Of a DNA stretch of 64,000 nucleotides, positions 18,907 to 28,332 are shown one piece after another; position 1 is the stretch's first letter; every line of letters begins with the position of its first letter. The stretch spans positions 62,001 through 126,000 of the forward strand of contig NZ_JXKD01000003.1 in NCBI RefSeq assembly GCF_001885765.1, read 5' to 3'. Made by a program: the position numbers and the translations under genes. This stretch comes from Enterococcus aquimarinus. Its GTDB lineage: Bacteria; Bacillota; Bacilli; Lactobacillales; Enterococcaceae. The notes under the pieces were generated by a model. That model did no database searches, had not been told where the DNA came from, and saw only the letters and a program-made list of their open reading frames with translations.

Positions 18907-19731
18907 TTAAATAAGTGATTCATTTGGCCCATATGAACGATTATAAAATTTTAAGTTTGGATTTGTTTTACGACGCCAGATTAAAACAGCCCATCCTCCG
19001 AAAAATAACACGAGCGATAGCACTTGTGATACGCGAATATCACCGACTAAATACAAACTATCCGTCCGCATCCCTTCAATCCAAAAGCGTCCAAAGCTAT
19101 ACCAGATGACATAAGCGATCGCTATTTCGCCTTGTTTGAAAAGATTTTTTTGCTTACGTAAGAGAATCAGTACGATGAAGCCTAAAAAATTCCAAAGCGA
19201 TTCATATAAAAATGTTGGTTGACGATACGCGCCGTCAATATTCATATTTTCAATAATAAAATTCGGTAAATAAAGACTTTCTAGAAACGCTCGTGTCGTC
19301 TTACCACCATACGCTTCGTGGTTCATAAAGTTCCCCCAACGACCAATCCCTTGCGCTAAGAGAATATTGGGCGTGGCAATGTCAAGAAACGTCCATGGAG
19401 AGATGAAATTTCTTTGACAAAAAAAGTAAAGCCAGATTCCACCCGCAATTAATCCACCATAAATGGCTAGACCCCCAGATCGAAGGTTAAAAATTTGCAT
19501 TGGTTCTTCCAAATATGGTCCGATGTTAAAAAGAACATAATACAGTCGTGCCCCAATAAAAGCGACTGGTAAACCGACTAACATAAAATCTGAAACATCA
19601 TCTGGTTTGAGGTTAACGCGAATCGATTCACGCGTACTTAACCACATGGCAACCACAATACCAAAAACAATAATTAAAGCATACCAATAAATTTCAATAC
19701 CAAATAAATCAAAAGCTACACGATTGATCAT
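18907..19731 (-). CDS. lgt: Prolipoprotein diacylglyceryl transferase
   Basis: 274 aa polytopic membrane enzyme with about seven transmembrane segments. It transfers diacylglycerol from phosphatidylglycerol to the lipobox cysteine of prolipoproteins; LivJ and PstS in this window have lipoboxes. The Lgt signature GRWGNFMNHEAYG and the region around GGLAIYGGLI are visible. Twelve bases separate it from hprK upstream, the conserved hprK-lgt pairing of Firmicutes. The ATG follows TTAAGGAG. Confidence 0.97.
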   Translation of the reverse strand: MINRVAFDLFGIEIYWYALIIVFGIVVAMWLSTRESIRVNLKPDDVSDFMLVGLPVAFIGARLYYVLFNIGPYLEEPMQIFNLRSGGLAIYGGLIAGGIWLYFFCQRNFISPWTFLDIATPNILLAQGIGRWGNFMNHEAYGGKTTRAFLESLYLPNFIIENMNIDGAYRQPTFLYESLWNFLGFIVLILLRKQKNLFKQGEIAIAYVIWYSFGRFWIEGMRTDSLYLVGDIRVSQVLSLVLFFGGWAVLIWRRKTNPNLKFYNRSYGPNESLI

Positions 19732-19742
19732 TTTTCCACTCC

Positions 19743-20678
19743 TTAAATTCCTGAATTTTCTTCAATGAGACGCGATAAGCGCGATTCAAATTCTTTCGTC
19801 GCATCATATCCCATTGATTTTGCTCGGAAATTCATCGCGGCTACTTCCACGATAATCGAGACATTACGTCCTGTTTTTACAGGAATTTTGATGCGCGGAA
19901 TGTCAACGCCACCCAATTGAACGATTTCATCGGCAGAACCTAAACGATCATACGTTTTTTCTTGGGTCCAATTCTCTAAGTAGACGACCAGTTGGACTTC
20001 CATCGAACCTCGAACCGCACTTGCACCAAAAAGATTCATCACATCAATGATTCCTACGCCACGAATTTCAATTAAATGTTCCAATACTTTGGCTGGTTCA
20101 CCAATTAACGTGAGTTCATCTTGCTTGTAAATATCCACACGGTCATCGGCAATTAAGCGATGGCCTCGTTGGACAAGTTCTAATGCGGTTTCACTTTTTC
20201 CAATGCCACTGTCACCTTGAATCAAAACGCCGAGACCGTAAACATCGACTAGGACACCATGGACATTCGTTCTTGGTGCGAGTTCTCCTTCTAAATAAGA
20301 CGATAATTCACCCATCAAGCGTGATGTTGAGATTTTTGATCGTAATAAGGGAATTTTATATTCATCACAAGCTTGGACCATTTCTTTGGATACTTCTAAT
20401 CCACGAGAAACAATAAATGCCGGAGTATCCTCACAACACATCCGTCTCATCACCATCAAACGCTCATCTTCTGTCATGCGCTGAGCAAAGGTGATTTCCT
20501 TATTACCAAATAATTGGAGACGATTATGAGAATAATAATTAAAATATCCCGTTAATTCTAATCCTGGACGAGAAATATCACCCGTTGTAATATGACGAGT
20601 TAATGCTTCTTCATCTCCTGTTACAATTTCAAGTCCTAGAAATTGGACTAATTCACTGACTTTGACTACCTCTGACAT
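19743..20678 (-). CDS. hprK: HPr kinase/phosphorylase
   Basis: 311 aa. Bifunctional enzyme that phosphorylates and dephosphorylates HPr on serine 46, generating the CcpA corepressor. The P-loop GDSGIGKSE follows the N-terminal domain at about residue 155. The HPrK signature ([15 protein letters not shown]) is present. First gene of the hprK-lgt-gpsA-galU run; start behind AGAGGATGG. ccpA in the same window gives both halves of the catabolite control circuit. Confidence 0.97.
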   Translation of the reverse strand: MSEVVKVSELVQFLGLEIVTGDEEALTRHITTGDISRPGLELTGYFNYYSHNRLQLFGNKEITFAQRMTEDERLMVMRRMCCEDTPAFIVSRGLEVSKEMVQACDEYKIPLLRSKISTSRLMGELSSYLEGELAPRTNVHGVLVDVYGLGVLIQGDSGIGKSETALELVQRGHRLIADDRVDIYKQDELTLIGEPAKVLEHLIEIRGVGIIDVMNLFGASAVRGSMEVQLVVYLENWTQEKTYDRLGSADEIVQLGGVDIPRIKIPVKTGRNVSIIVEVAAMNFRAKSMGYDATKEFESRLSRLIEENSGI

Positions 20679-20751
20679 CTTCCATCCTCTTTTCTAAACA
20701 TTTTTCTGTCTATTTTATCATTTTATCACTCTCAAGGAAAAGATACTACCA

Positions 20752-20768
20752 ATGATAAACTTTATCAT
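20752..20768. promoter_or_regulatory. Perfect 8-1-8 palindrome upstream of the oligoendopeptidase gene
   Basis: ATGATAAA-C-TTTATCAT lies in the divergent hprK / oligoendopeptidase gap. It covers the expected -35 area of a promoter whose extended -10 is TGCTATCAT (20786-20794). The geometry suggests an operator, but the regulator is unknown. Confidence 0.4.
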
Positions 20769-20817
20769 TTTTTTTTCATATTTTATGCTATCATTTAGAA
20801 AAAGGAGGCATTTAACG

Positions 20818-22518
20818 ATGAATTTTAACAACTACGAATACCTTCGTCCTAACTACGAAGAGTATCGAACAGAATTTTCCAAAGCACTACAACAATTATC
20901 CGAAGCAACATCGATTGAGAGCGCAACAGCCGCCGTCAGTCATCTAAATGAATTACGCGCACAGGTTGAAACCGCTTATAATTTAGCGACCATTCGTTAT
21001 TCTATCGATACGAATGACACATTTTATGAGGAAGAAGATCAATTTTGGAATGACTATCAACCCCATTTCCAAGGGCTAGATTTTGAGTTCTATCAAACAT
21101 TGCTCGCATCACCTTTGTTAGCAGCTTTAAAAGAACATTTTCCAGCGACACTTTTCTTATACGCTCAAAGTCGTATCAAAACGTTCCATCCAGATTTAAT
21201 TCCTCTTTTTCAAGAAGAAAATCAACTAGGTTCCGATTACTCTAAACTCGTTGCTTCTGCTCAAATTGATTTTGATGGAAACATCTATACGCTGTCTCAG
21301 ATTACCCCTTTAACTCAAAGTGTGGATGAAAAAACACGCCGTCGAGCAACTGAGAAAGTCGTCGAATTTTATGCGACACATGCCAACGAATTTGAAACAA
21401 TTTATGACAATATGATCAAAACTCGGACGCAAATCGCGACTTCACTTGGTTTTGATAATTATGTCGCTTTTGCCGATGTCTTGATGAATCGTTGGGATTA
21501 TGATCGTCCAATGATTGAAACGTATCGTTCGGAAGTTTTAAAGAAAATTGTACCCGTAACACAAAAACTTTATCAGCGACAAGCTCAGCGTAACGGTCTC
21601 GAACAACTCAACTTCCATGATTTATCACTCGTTTTTCCAACAGGAAATGCCACACCTCTTGGTACGCCCGAAGAATTAGTAGAAAAAGCACGAATCATGT
21701 ATCATGAACTCGCACCAGAAACAGGAGAATTCTTTGACTTTATGGTTGAAAGAAATTTACTGGACTTATTAAGTAAAACAGGAAAACAAGCAGGCGGCTA
21801 TTGTACTTATATCCAAGATTATCAATCACCTTTTATCTTTGCGAATTTTAATGGCACGTCGCATGATGTTGATGTCTTGACCCATGAAGCCGGTCATGCT
21901 TTCCAGACATATGAGTCTCGCTGGATTAATGAACCCGAAATTGTCTTTCCGAACTACGAGTCTTGTGAAATTCATTCGATGTCCATGGAATTTATTGCTT
22001 GGCCCTGGATGGAATCTTTCTTTGAAGATCAAACAAATAAGTATAAATTTAATCACTTAGCGAGCGCTTTACAATTTTTACCATACGGTGTCTTAGTGGA
22101 TCACTTCCAACAAAAAGTCTACGAAAATCCGACATGGACAGCTGAAGAGCGAAATGCTTGTTGGCGTGAATTAGAAAAACAATATTGTCCAGAACGCAAC
22201 TATGACTTATTTCCGGAAATGGAAAAAGGGATTTATTGGTTCCGTCAAGGACATATTTTTACTTCACCATTTTACTATATTGATTATACGTTGGCTCAAG
22301 TATGTGCCTTCCAATTTTGGAAAAGATTCAATGTCGAACAAGATCCAACAGCTTGGCAAGATTACTTAGCGATTTGCCAAGTCGGTGGAACAAAAACATT
22401 CTTAGAGATTCTCGATATCGCACACTTGCGTTCGCCATTTGAAGCAGGCGCGCTTGACGAAACCATTACGATTGTGGATGAGTATTTAACCCATGTGAGT
22501 GAAGAAGAAATTCAATAA
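20818..22518 (+). CDS. M3 family oligoendopeptidase
   Basis: 566 aa from ATG at 20818, 9 nt after AAGGAGG; the open frame begins 22 codons earlier in sequence without a ribosome binding site. It is a zinc metallopeptidase of the M3 thimet/PepF group that degrades short peptides in the cytosol. The HEAGH zinc motif occurs in VLTHEAGHAFQTYES and a downstream glutamate appears in SCEIHSMSMEF. No signal peptide. Divergent from hprK, with its own terminator. Confidence 0.93.
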   Translation: MNFNNYEYLRPNYEEYRTEFSKALQQLSEATSIESATAAVSHLNELRAQVETAYNLATIRYSIDTNDTFYEEEDQFWNDYQPHFQGLDFEFYQTLLASPLLAALKEHFPATLFLYAQSRIKTFHPDLIPLFQEENQLGSDYSKLVASAQIDFDGNIYTLSQITPLTQSVDEKTRRRATEKVVEFYATHANEFETIYDNMIKTRTQIATSLGFDNYVAFADVLMNRWDYDRPMIETYRSEVLKKIVPVTQKLYQRQAQRNGLEQLNFHDLSLVFPTGNATPLGTPEELVEKARIMYHELAPETGEFFDFMVERNLLDLLSKTGKQAGGYCTYIQDYQSPFIFANFNGTSHDVDVLTHEAGHAFQTYESRWINEPEIVFPNYESCEIHSMSMEFIAWPWMESFFEDQTNKYKFNHLASALQFLPYGVLVDHFQQKVYENPTWTAEERNACWRELEKQYCPERNYDLFPEMEKGIYWFRQGHIFTSPFYYIDYTLAQVCAFQFWKRFNVEQDPTAWQDYLAICQVGGTKTFLEILDIAHLRSPFEAGALDETITIVDEYLTHVSEEEIQ

Positions 22519-22523
22519 ATAAG

Positions 22524-22566
22524 AAAAGCCAGGAACACAAGTCGTGACTCGTGTTCCTGGCTTTTT
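22524..22566. terminator. Terminator between the oligoendopeptidase gene and liaZ
   Basis: 15-bp stem AAAAGCCAGGAACAC / GTGTTCCTGGCTTTT with an inner AGT/ACT pairing. It lies between convergent genes. Confidence 0.9.
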
Positions 22567-22598
22567 ATCTTTCATTTCATTCACTTCATTATTCTGGG

Positions 22599-22964
22599 TC
22601 AGGATTGACGTGTATATTTCTCTAATTGACGCTGATTGACAATCATATTCACGAAAGATAAAATCATCGCTACCAAAATTGCAGCGCCAAAAGAAGAAAA
22701 ACCAAAGTTATATGGTCCGACTAAATGAGACGTCCACTGCAACATGATGGCATTCACTACAAAACTAAAGAATCCTAACGTTAAGAGTGTCAACGGGAAC
22801 GAGATAATCATTAAGATTGGTTTGATAAGCACATTCAACACTGAGAGAACAAGACTAGCGACGATTGCGGTTGTAAAGCTTTTGACAAAAATCATCTCTG
22901 GAAACAACACGGTAAGAGAGATGAAGGCTAGAACATTCACCACCACACGTTGAAAATAGGTCAC
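22599..22964 (-). CDS. liaZ: LiaZ-like membrane protein (YvlD / phage holin superfamily IV fold)
   Basis: 121 aa with four hydrophobic segments and the family-like stretch VLNVLIKPILMIISFPLTLLTLG. It belongs to the YvlD/4-TMS holin-like group. GTG start with GGAG 9 nt upstream; the start shares one base with the preceding stop (TAGTG). In Enterococcus the third gene of the liaXYZ operon encodes such a protein, part of the LiaFSR-controlled response to daptomycin and antimicrobial peptides. Symbol assigned from operon order, so somewhat less certain than the family. Confidence 0.82.
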   Translation of the reverse strand: MTYFQRVVVNVLAFISLTVLFPEMIFVKSFTTAIVASLVLSVLNVLIKPILMIISFPLTLLTLGFFSFVVNAIMLQWTSHLVGPYNFGFSSFGAAILVAMILSFVNMIVNQRQLEKYTRQS

Positions 22965-23275
22965 TAGAAATCACTCCAGTCGTCTTCGTCTACTTTCTCA
23001 GCTTCTTTGCGTGAAGTTGTTTTTTTATTCCCTTGCGCTTGATTTCCTCGATAATAGGGATTATCGTGTCCATAAAATTGTTGCGTCTTTTTTGGTGAAG
23101 GAATGATAATCGCCAATAGGATATAGAGTAAAATTGGTGATCCCATGCCCATTAATGAAATAAAGACGAATAGAATTCTAACAATCGTTGGATCGACTTT
23201 GATATAGTCAGCAATTCCTGCTAATGTTCCAGTAAGAACCACGTTTGTTTTTGATTTTGTTAATTTTCGTTGCAT
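22964..23275 (-). CDS. liaY: LiaY-like PspC domain protein
   Basis: 103 aa from ATG at 23275 behind AGGTGG; the open frame begins nine codons earlier. A single PspC domain (KLTKSKTNVVLTGTLAGIAD then YIKVDPTIVRILFV) with a membrane-embedded hairpin is followed by a short polar tail rich in Lys, Glu and Asp. PspC proteins sense envelope stress. As the middle gene between a LiaX-like and a YvlD-like protein, it corresponds to enterococcal LiaY. Overlaps liaZ by one base. Confidence 0.87.
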   Translation of the reverse strand: MQRKLTKSKTNVVLTGTLAGIADYIKVDPTIVRILFVFISLMGMGSPILLYILLAIIIPSPKKTQQFYGHDNPYYRGNQAQGNKKTTSRKEAEKVDEDDWSDF

Positions 23276-23351
23276 ATTTTCCACCTTCCCTGATTGAAAC
23301 AATGATAATCAATTTTCTATTTTGAAGGATTATCGAATTGTCCGTTCTAAT

Positions 23352-24905
23352 TTAAATTGTTTCTTCGCTATTTTTTAAATAAATATTTCCTGTAGTACTT
23401 GTCAATTCGATTGTTGCCATTTCATCAGTCACACGACGGAATTGTAACAATTGGTTCATGCGCTCATTTTTTTCACGAACGACTTCGAAGTCTGTTAAAC
23501 GGTTATGAATCTTTCCTAAACTAGAAGTTGCCGTGCCTTCCAGTCCTTGTTTGAGCGGTAGCGCAATTTTAACATCTCCATTGACCGTGTTCGCTTTTAA
23601 TCGACGTAACGTTTCATCATTTAACGTCAAACGAATATCACCATTCACTAAATTCACGCTTAGGTTTTCTGGTATACTCTTCATGCGAACAGAACCGTTG
23701 ACGGAATCAATGATTGAATCAATGATTCTGCCAGAACAAATCGTGATATTGCCATTTACCCCCGAAATTTCAAGCATCGACGCCTTAAGCTCTTCTAACG
23801 TGACATCCCCATTGGTTGATTTTACATAAATGTCCTTGACTTCAAACCCTTGAATTTCGAGGTCACCGTTTAATAATTTAAAAGCCGCATAGTCATACGT
23901 TCTTTGCGGTAAGTAAAAAATCGCATCAACCCGAACTCGTTTATTTGGTACTTTAAACACGAAACGATCTTCTGTCAGATCAATTTGGCTGCGTTCTTCA
24001 AAAGCAGCAAGCGGTGTCGCAGCATCCATTTTACCATAGAGTTTAATCATCGTTTCAACTTTAATTTCTTCTTTATCCCAAAATTTAAATTGTAACTGTC
24101 CATTGGCTACTTGGATATCTAAAATCGTTGCCGTCACCTCTTCAAAGAGGTACTCTTTTTCTAATTTCGTTGTCGCAACACCTGGGAATTTAACGTTAAT
24201 ATCTTTCCATTCAACATTTTCGCTGACACTTTGTGAAACTGTTTTAAATGTCTTTTTCAAGAATTTCCCCATTTGGTTCGTGACATCTACCACTTTCTCA
24301 CCAACTTGGCTAAACGTTTCGTTGGCTTGTTCTTTCCAATCTTCAGGAATATCCATCTTTTGTTGAAATTCTTCTTTCTTTTGTGACCACTGAGATCGAC
24401 GAATGTTTTTTAGTTGCCCTTCTAAATTTGCTTTTTCGTCATATAACTCGGACAATGTCCATTCTAATTCTTTAATTTCTTCTTCTAACGCGATGCGAAC
24501 TTCTAGTTCCGCTTCCGTAAGAGCATCTAACTCTTCTTTCGTATTTAATTCCATCAACGCTTCTCTTACTTCAGCTAAAGTTGTTTTTAAACCATCGATT
24601 TCAACCATCACTTCATCTAAATCAACAGAAGCTTGATTTGATTCGGTCGCTAAACGATCTAAAATGTCCTCTAAATTTTTTTGATCTTGCGCTTGACGAT
24701 CTTCCTCGTCTTCTTGTGATTCTTCTGTATGTTCAAATGCTGTATCGTCCATTATATTATCTACTGAATGCTGCGTCTCTTCATTTTGGGTTTCAGTCGT
24801 TTCAGATTGTATTTTTTTGCCCATTTCTTCCAATAAGTCTAAGGCTTCATCCGTAGAAAGCACACCTTTTTTGACTAATTCCAATATTCTTTCTCTTTCG
24901 TTCAT
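23352..24905 (-). CDS. liaX: LiaX-like daptomycin-sensing surface protein (DUF4097)
   Basis: 517 aa from ATG at 24905 with GAGGAGG upstream; the open frame runs 27 codons further without support. The N-terminal helix-turn-helix-like segment (ERERILELVKKGVLSTDEALDLLEE) leads into an acidic region, a coiled coil (about residues 70-175), and a C-terminal beta-rich DUF4097 domain with repeated SxNGD(V/I)-like turns. This matches LiaX of Enterococcus, which binds daptomycin and antimicrobial peptides and controls membrane remodelling. It is encoded first in a liaX-liaY-liaZ cluster. Confidence 0.88.
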   Translation of the reverse strand: MNERERILELVKKGVLSTDEALDLLEEMGKKIQSETTETQNEETQHSVDNIMDDTAFEHTEESQEDEEDRQAQDQKNLEDILDRLATESNQASVDLDEVMVEIDGLKTTLAEVREALMELNTKEELDALTEAELEVRIALEEEIKELEWTLSELYDEKANLEGQLKNIRRSQWSQKKEEFQQKMDIPEDWKEQANETFSQVGEKVVDVTNQMGKFLKKTFKTVSQSVSENVEWKDINVKFPGVATTKLEKEYLFEEVTATILDIQVANGQLQFKFWDKEEIKVETMIKLYGKMDAATPLAAFEERSQIDLTEDRFVFKVPNKRVRVDAIFYLPQRTYDYAAFKLLNGDLEIQGFEVKDIYVKSTNGDVTLEELKASMLEISGVNGNITICSGRIIDSIIDSVNGSVRMKSIPENLSVNLVNGDIRLTLNDETLRRLKANTVNGDVKIALPLKQGLEGTATSSLGKIHNRLTDFEVVREKNERMNQLLQFRRVTDEMATIELTSTTGNIYLKNSEETI

Positions 24906-24957
24906 GGAAATTGCCTCCTCAAGCAAATATTTTAGTACAAGTTTACCTTGTATCCCT

Positions 24958-25000
24958 ATTATGCCCCTTTTCTCGAAAGAAATCATAGGTCTTAAGTACC
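24958..25000 (-). promoter_or_regulatory. liaX promoter region with candidate LiaR operator
   Basis: On the minus strand the -10-like CATAAT (24963-24958) has no good -35. Instead, GGTACTTAAGACC (25000-24988) sits just upstream of the -35 position. An activator-dependent promoter with a CTTAAGAC-type site is plausible for the response regulator LiaR, whose sites I recall as containing similar motifs. Inference. Confidence 0.35.
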
Positions 25001-25065
25001 AATTTTAGATAGATTTCGCTATAACAATTGATAAGGACTTGTCATTTTTTTGTAGAGTCAAAAAT

Positions 25066-25112
25066 AACCAATAACCAAAGACGAAACTGACAGCCGTCTT
25101 TGGTTATTGGTT
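25066..25112 (-). terminator. Terminator downstream of phoU
   Basis: 18-bp stem starting AACCAATAACCAAAGACG (25066-25083) with its complement (25095-25112) and an 11-nt loop, followed by ATTTTT on the minus strand. It separates the pst operon from liaXYZ. Confidence 0.88.
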
Positions 25113-25131
25113 CATCTTAATTAACTATTTT

Positions 25132-25809
25132 TTAGAAAAATTCATCACGATTAGAGTTTAACTCACTAATTTTACCGGTTGCGAGGTAAACGATCCACTC
25201 ACAAATATTGGTCACATAATCACCAATTCGTTCTAAATATTGGGCAATATTAATATATTCAGTCCCCATCACGATTAATTCCGAATCATTTTTCATTGCT
25301 TCAATCGTTTGATAGTAAATGTTGCTGTACCATTCGTTGACTTGATCATCCATTTTCGCAATCAATTTAGCATCGTCTTTATCCGTCTTCACATACGCAA
25401 TCAAGACATTGTCTACCATCTTTTTGACGTAATCAGACATGTCATTCATTTCCTTCTCGATTTCCGGAATACGGTTTTCACCTTTAACACGAATCGTTGA
25501 TTTTGCAATCGAAACCGCATGATCCCCCATCCGTTCTAAATCCGAACTGGCTTTCATCACGGTAATGATGCGACGCAAATCAGTAGTGACTGGTTGCTGA
25601 AGGGCAATCATTTCAAAACTTTTTTTCTCTAAACGGACTTCTAATTGGTTAATCATCTCATCTTGGGCAATCACTTCTTCTGCTAAGCGTCTGTCATGTT
25701 TCACATAAGCTTGAACGGAATTATGAATTGCTTTACTTACGAGCATTCCCATTTCATAAAATTGATTATGTAAGTTCAATAAATCTTCTTCAAATTGTGT
25801 TCGTAACAT
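25132..25809 (-). CDS. phoU: Phosphate transport system regulator PhoU
   Basis: 225 aa, all-helical, with two PhoU repeats. Conserved family stretches include RRIITVMKASSDLERMGDHA in the first half and ERIGDYVTNICEW in the second. PhoU links Pst transporter activity to the phosphate two-component system and limits phosphate uptake. It is the last gene of the pst operon, 44 bp after the second pstB, as usual. ATG behind AAGGAAG. Confidence 0.97.
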   Translation of the reverse strand: MLRTQFEEDLLNLHNQFYEMGMLVSKAIHNSVQAYVKHDRRLAEEVIAQDEMINQLEVRLEKKSFEMIALQQPVTTDLRRIITVMKASSDLERMGDHAVSIAKSTIRVKGENRIPEIEKEMNDMSDYVKKMVDNVLIAYVKTDKDDAKLIAKMDDQVNEWYSNIYYQTIEAMKNDSELIVMGTEYINIAQYLERIGDYVTNICEWIVYLATGKISELNSNRDEFF

Positions 25810-25853
25810 TCGTCTCTTCCTTCCGCTACTTTACTTTATAGGTAAGTTTATTA

Positions 25854-26612
25854 TTAACCAAAACGGCCAGAAATATAATCTTCTGTTTCTTTCTTTTTAG
25901 GATCTAAGAAGATTTTTTTCGTATCTTCAAACTCAATTAAATCACCATTTAAGAAAAAAGCAGTTTTATCTGAAATACGTGAAGCTTGTGACATATTGTG
26001 CGTCACTATGATCATTGTATACTTTTCTCTTAATTCTAACAACGTATTTTCAATTTTTCCGGAAGAAACTGGATCGAGTGCGCTCGTCGGTTCGTCTAAT
26101 AAAATAATTTCAGGATCGACTGCTAGCACGCGGGCGATACAAACCCGTTGTTGTTGACCACCGGAAAGAGACAAGGCACTTTGATGTAATTTATCTTTGA
26201 CATCTTCCCAGACAGATGCAGCTTTCAAACTTTCTTCGACCACTTGATCTAAGACTTGTTTGTTCGTTTCGCCTTTTAGTTTTAAGCCGTAAATGACATT
26301 CTCATAAATCGAAAATGGAAAGGGATTCGGTTGTTGGAAAACCATGCCAATTTCTTTTCGTAATTCAACGATATCAGTCTTAGGGCTATAAATGTCACGA
26401 CCTTTATACATGACGCTCCCGGTAATCGTAACACCTGGAATCAAATCGTTCATTCGATTTAATGAACGTAAATAAGTCGATTTCCCACAACCGGAAGGTC
26501 CAATCATCGCGGTAATTTCGCCTTTGTTAATCTCTAAATCAATGCCTTTTAAGGCTTCTTTTTTGCCATAATATAAATGTAAATCTCTCGAGGAAAGGAT
26601 GATTTCACTCAT
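25854..26612 (-). CDS. pstB: Phosphate ABC transporter ATP-binding protein (second copy)
   Basis: 252 aa ATPase with Walker [10 protein letters not shown], PstB-specific [11 protein letters not shown]-loop [15 protein letters not shown], signature LSGGQQQR and Walker [14 protein letters not shown]. It powers the PstCA channel. One of two tandem pstB genes, an arrangement also found in enterococci, streptococci and bacilli. It lies 18 bp after the other copy. Numbering pstB1/pstB2 is arbitrary here. Confidence 0.96.
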   Translation of the reverse strand: MSEIILSSRDLHLYYGKKEALKGIDLEINKGEITAMIGPSGCGKSTYLRSLNRMNDLIPGVTITGSVMYKGRDIYSPKTDIVELRKEIGMVFQQPNPFPFSIYENVIYGLKLKGETNKQVLDQVVEESLKAASVWEDVKDKLHQSALSLSGGQQQRVCIARVLAVDPEIILLDEPTSALDPVSSGKIENTLLELREKYTMIIVTHNMSQASRISDKTAFFLNGDLIEFEDTKKIFLDPKKKETEDYISGRFG

Positions 26613-26630
26613 TTTTTTCTCCTGCCTTTC

Positions 26631-27437
26631 TTAACCAAAATGTCCAGAAACATAATCTTCGGTCGCTTGGATTTTAGGACGAGTAAAGATTTTACTTGTT
26701 TCGTCGTATTCAATCGCATGACCAAGGTAAAAGAAGGCAGTATAGTCACTAATCCGCGCAGCTTGTTGCATGTTATGTGTCACGATAACGATTGAATAAT
26801 CATCTTTTAAACTCACAATCGTTTCTTCTACTTTACCTGTTGAAATTGGATCTAACGCACTTGCTGGCTCGTCTAATAATAAAATATCTGGTTTCATCGC
26901 AATCGCACGGGCGATGCAAAGTCGTTGTTGTTGACCACCAGATAAAGCCAAGGCACTTTTATCGAGTGAATCTTTTACTTGCTCCCATAGTGCGGCTTGC
27001 TTCAAACTTGTTTCGACGATTTCATCGAGTTTATGTTTATCTTTTTCACCATGACGTTTCAAAGCAAAAGCGATATTTTCATAAATTGACTTACTAAAAG
27101 GATTTGGACGTTGAAAAACCATCCCGATTCGTTGACGCGTTTCATAGACATCTACTTGTTTAGAGTTGATATTCACGCCTTTATACATGATTTCTCCCGT
27201 TACTTTCGTATGCGCAATCTCATCGTTCATTCGATTTAATGACCGCAGATACGTCGATTTCCCACAACCTGACGGGCCGATTAATGACGTGACTTTATTC
27301 TTTTTGAATTGTAAATCGACACCTTTAATTGCTTCGTTGTCACCATACCAAACATGCAAATCATTCGTATGCAAAACAACGTCTTCAGGATTTTCCATTG
27401 TAATAATATTACGTTCTTCCCAATTATATGTTTTCAT
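26631..27437 (-). CDS. pstB: Phosphate ABC transporter ATP-binding protein (first copy)
   Basis: 268 aa ATPase with Walker [21 protein letters not shown]-loop [15 protein letters not shown], signature LSGGQQQR and Walker [14 protein letters not shown]. An N-terminal extension of about 15 residues precedes the conserved domain relative to its neighbour; the ATG at 27437 has AAGGAG at good spacing. The tandem copies differ enough to be old paralogues and not a recent duplication. Confidence 0.96.
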   Translation of the reverse strand: MKTYNWEERNIITMENPEDVVLHTNDLHVWYGDNEAIKGVDLQFKKNKVTSLIGPSGCGKSTYLRSLNRMNDEIAHTKVTGEIMYKGVNINSKQVDVYETRQRIGMVFQRPNPFSKSIYENIAFALKRHGEKDKHKLDEIVETSLKQAALWEQVKDSLDKSALALSGGQQQRLCIARAIAMKPDILLLDEPASALDPISTGKVEETIVSLKDDYSIVIVTHNMQQAARISDYTAFFYLGHAIEYDETSKIFTRPKIQATEDYVSGHFG

Positions 27438-27447
27438 CTGAGTCTCC

Positions 27448-28332
27448 TTAAGCAGAAGTTAATTTTTTGTGTAGTCGTTTACCAATTGCCCGGGCACCAA
27501 AGTTAAAGCCTAGAACAGCCAAAATCAAGACTGCTGACGCTCCAGCAGAAACAGCTGCGCCATCAGGCATTGTGCCTTCTGTATTGATTTTCCAAATGTG
27601 AACCGCTAATGTTTCTGCTTGACGGAATAAACCGATTGGACTCGAAACACTCAATGGATTCCAGTTGGTGAAATCTAAGGCTGGTGCACTTTGCCCTGCC
27701 GTGTAGATGAGCGCGGCAGCTTCACCAAAAATTCTTCCTGAACTTAAAATAACGCCAGTTAAAATACCAGGTGTCGCTTCCGGCACAATGACGCGTAAGA
27801 CTGTCTCCCAACGAGATAACCCTAGGGCAAGTCCCGCTTCACGTTGCGTGAAATGAACGGCTTTTAATGATTCCTCCACATTCCGAGTCAGCAAAGGTAA
27901 ATTAAAGAACGTTAACGCTAATGCCCCTGAAATAATAGAAAATCCATATTCAAATTGAATAACAAAAATCAAGAATCCAAACAAACCGACGACCACTGAT
28001 GGAAGCGAACTTAAAATTTCAATCGCCGTCCGAATCACATCAGTCACCCAGTTTTTCTTTGAATACTCTGCTAAATAAATTCCGGCACCTAAAGAAATCG
28101 GGAAACTGATTAACATCGTAATAAATAATAGGTAGAACGAGTTAAACAATTGAATCCCAATCCCGCCACCTACTTCATAAGCACGTGAAGGTTGTGTCAG
28201 AAATTCCCAAGAAATATGAGGAAGTCCACGAACTAAAATATAAAGTAACAACGAGGCTAAAATCATGACAATCACAGCTGCGATGCCATATAAAATACCT
28301 GTTGCTAACTTATCAACTTTCTTTGCATTCAT
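27448..28332 (-). CDS. pstA: Phosphate ABC transporter permease PstA
   Basis: 294 aa inner-membrane permease with six predicted helices and the binding-protein-dependent transport EAA-like loop [19 protein letters not shown]. It forms the phosphate channel with PstC. The ATG shares one base with the pstC stop (TAATG), indicating tight coupling. The order pstC-pstA-pstB-pstB-phoU is conserved. Confidence 0.97.
   Translation of the reverse strand: MNAKKVDKLATGILYGIAAVIVMILASLLLYILVRGLPHISWEFLTQPSRAYEVGGGIGIQLFNSFYLLFITMLISFPISLGAGIYLAEYSKKNWVTDVIRTAIEILSSLPSVVVGLFGFLIFVIQFEYGFSIISGALALTFFNLPLLTRNVEESLKAVHFTQREAGLALGLSRWETVLRVIVPEATPGILTGVILSSGRIFGEAAALIYTAGQSAPALDFTNWNPLSVSSPIGLFRQAETLAVHIWKINTEGTMPDGAAVSAGASAVLILAVLGFNFGARAIGKRLHKKLTSA

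Noticed and set aside
25854-27437. Recent tandem duplication of pstB
   Set aside because: The two proteins differ throughout; two pstB genes are a normal ancient arrangement in these bacteria.
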